Part shown: positions 61,527-61,542 of the stretch, in pieces
Layout: each line of letters starts with the position of its first letter
How positions within the stretch are numbered: position 1 is the first letter of the stretch
Source: Alkalicoccus saliphilus
GTDB taxonomy: Bacteria; Bacillota; Bacilli; Bacillales; Salisediminibacteriaceae
Assembly (NCBI RefSeq): GCF_003044065.1
Contig: NZ_PZJJ01000021.1
Coordinates: forward strand, 1 to 61,542
Length of the DNA stretch: 61,542 nt
Direction of reading: 5' to 3'
Made by a program: the position numbers and the translations under genes
The notes under the pieces: generated by a model
Told to the model about the DNA's origin: nothing
The model's input: the letters and a program-made list of their open reading frames with translations, nothing else
Database searches by the model: none

Positions 61527-61542
61527 TTAGGATCATTTGGGA

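Noticed and set aside
1-61542. CRISPR array, prophage, restriction-modification or toxin-antitoxin system
   Set aside because: No regularly spaced direct repeats, phage structural genes, integrase, methylase/endonuclease pair or toxin-antitoxin pair was found; the short peptide at 31559-31681 lacks an antitoxin partner.

Overview
The window looks like a chromosomal segment of a moderately GC, low-GC-Gram-positive member of the Bacillaceae, probably a salt- or alkali-adapted relative of Alkalicoccus, Salsuginibacillus or Alkalihalobacillus. The evidence is the set of typical Bacillus genes (tyrosyl-tRNA synthetase with a T-box leader, YhaM, RlmCD, a YflT-type stress protein, a ZagA/YciC-type protein with a zinc-free S14, Bacillus-type gvpA), the strong AGGAGG ribosome binding sites, Zur and Fur boxes of Bacillus type, and the very acidic secreted proteins. 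I see no rRNA, tRNA, CRISPR array, prophage or complete insertion sequence. Both edges look like breakpoints: the left edge has a large hairpin beside a C-terminally clipped gene, and the right edge has a broken Spo0E-like frame.

Layout. 0-7.9 kb: a secreted glycoside-hydrolase-like protein, then an unusual metal-handling pair (a DeoR-type regulator fused to a Cys-rich NosL-like domain, and a His-rich lipoprotein with two YtkA-like domains). Two small membrane or lipoproteins follow, then a complete zinc-starvation locus with three Zur boxes between divergent transcription units (FAD oxidoreductase + COG0523 GTPase on one side, an unknown protein + zinc-free S14 on the other). 7.9-20 kb: first copy of a MITE-like repeat, TPP-riboswitch-controlled tenA, CPBP protease, CopB copper ATPase, an SDR, a membrane MHYT-GGDEF-EAL protein, tyrS with its T-box, yhaM and a general stress protein. 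20-39 kb: gamma-glutamyltransferase lipoprotein, DUF418 protein, a cysteine-less YeeE/YedE protein, SDR, DUF429, several transporters (EamA, MATE, small multidrug exporter, YeiH), a K+ channel, methyltransferase, quinone-type reductase, UbiA prenyltransferase and an Asp/Glu racemase. A secreted protein near 28.4-28.9 kb is cut by one in-frame TAG.

39-45 kb: a compact minus-strand unit of two tandem gvpA genes followed by a short CsbD-like gene, with a SigB-like promoter and a strong terminator but no other gas-vesicle gene. It lies between two copies of the dispersed repeat. Next is a Fur-controlled siderophore ABC transporter divergent from a ferredoxin-NADP reductase. 46-61.5 kb: esterase, another repeat copy, RraA-like protein, a probable sortase substrate with an LPATA motif, methyltransferase, two GNAT proteins, an unknown 94-aa protein, RlmCD, an orphan response regulator, a Na/Pi cotransporter, stress proteins, a second TPP-riboswitch tenA, a 5TM diguanylate cyclase, a thioredoxin-like lipoprotein without cysteines and a HAD phosphatase.

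Common threads are metal homeostasis (Zn, Cu, Fe), general stress (SigB-like promoters), thiamine salvage and cyclic-di-GMP. The items I would follow up first are the gvpA-gvpA-csbD mini-operon, the five-copy repeat with terminal inverted repeats, and the DeoR-NosL/double-YtkA pair.
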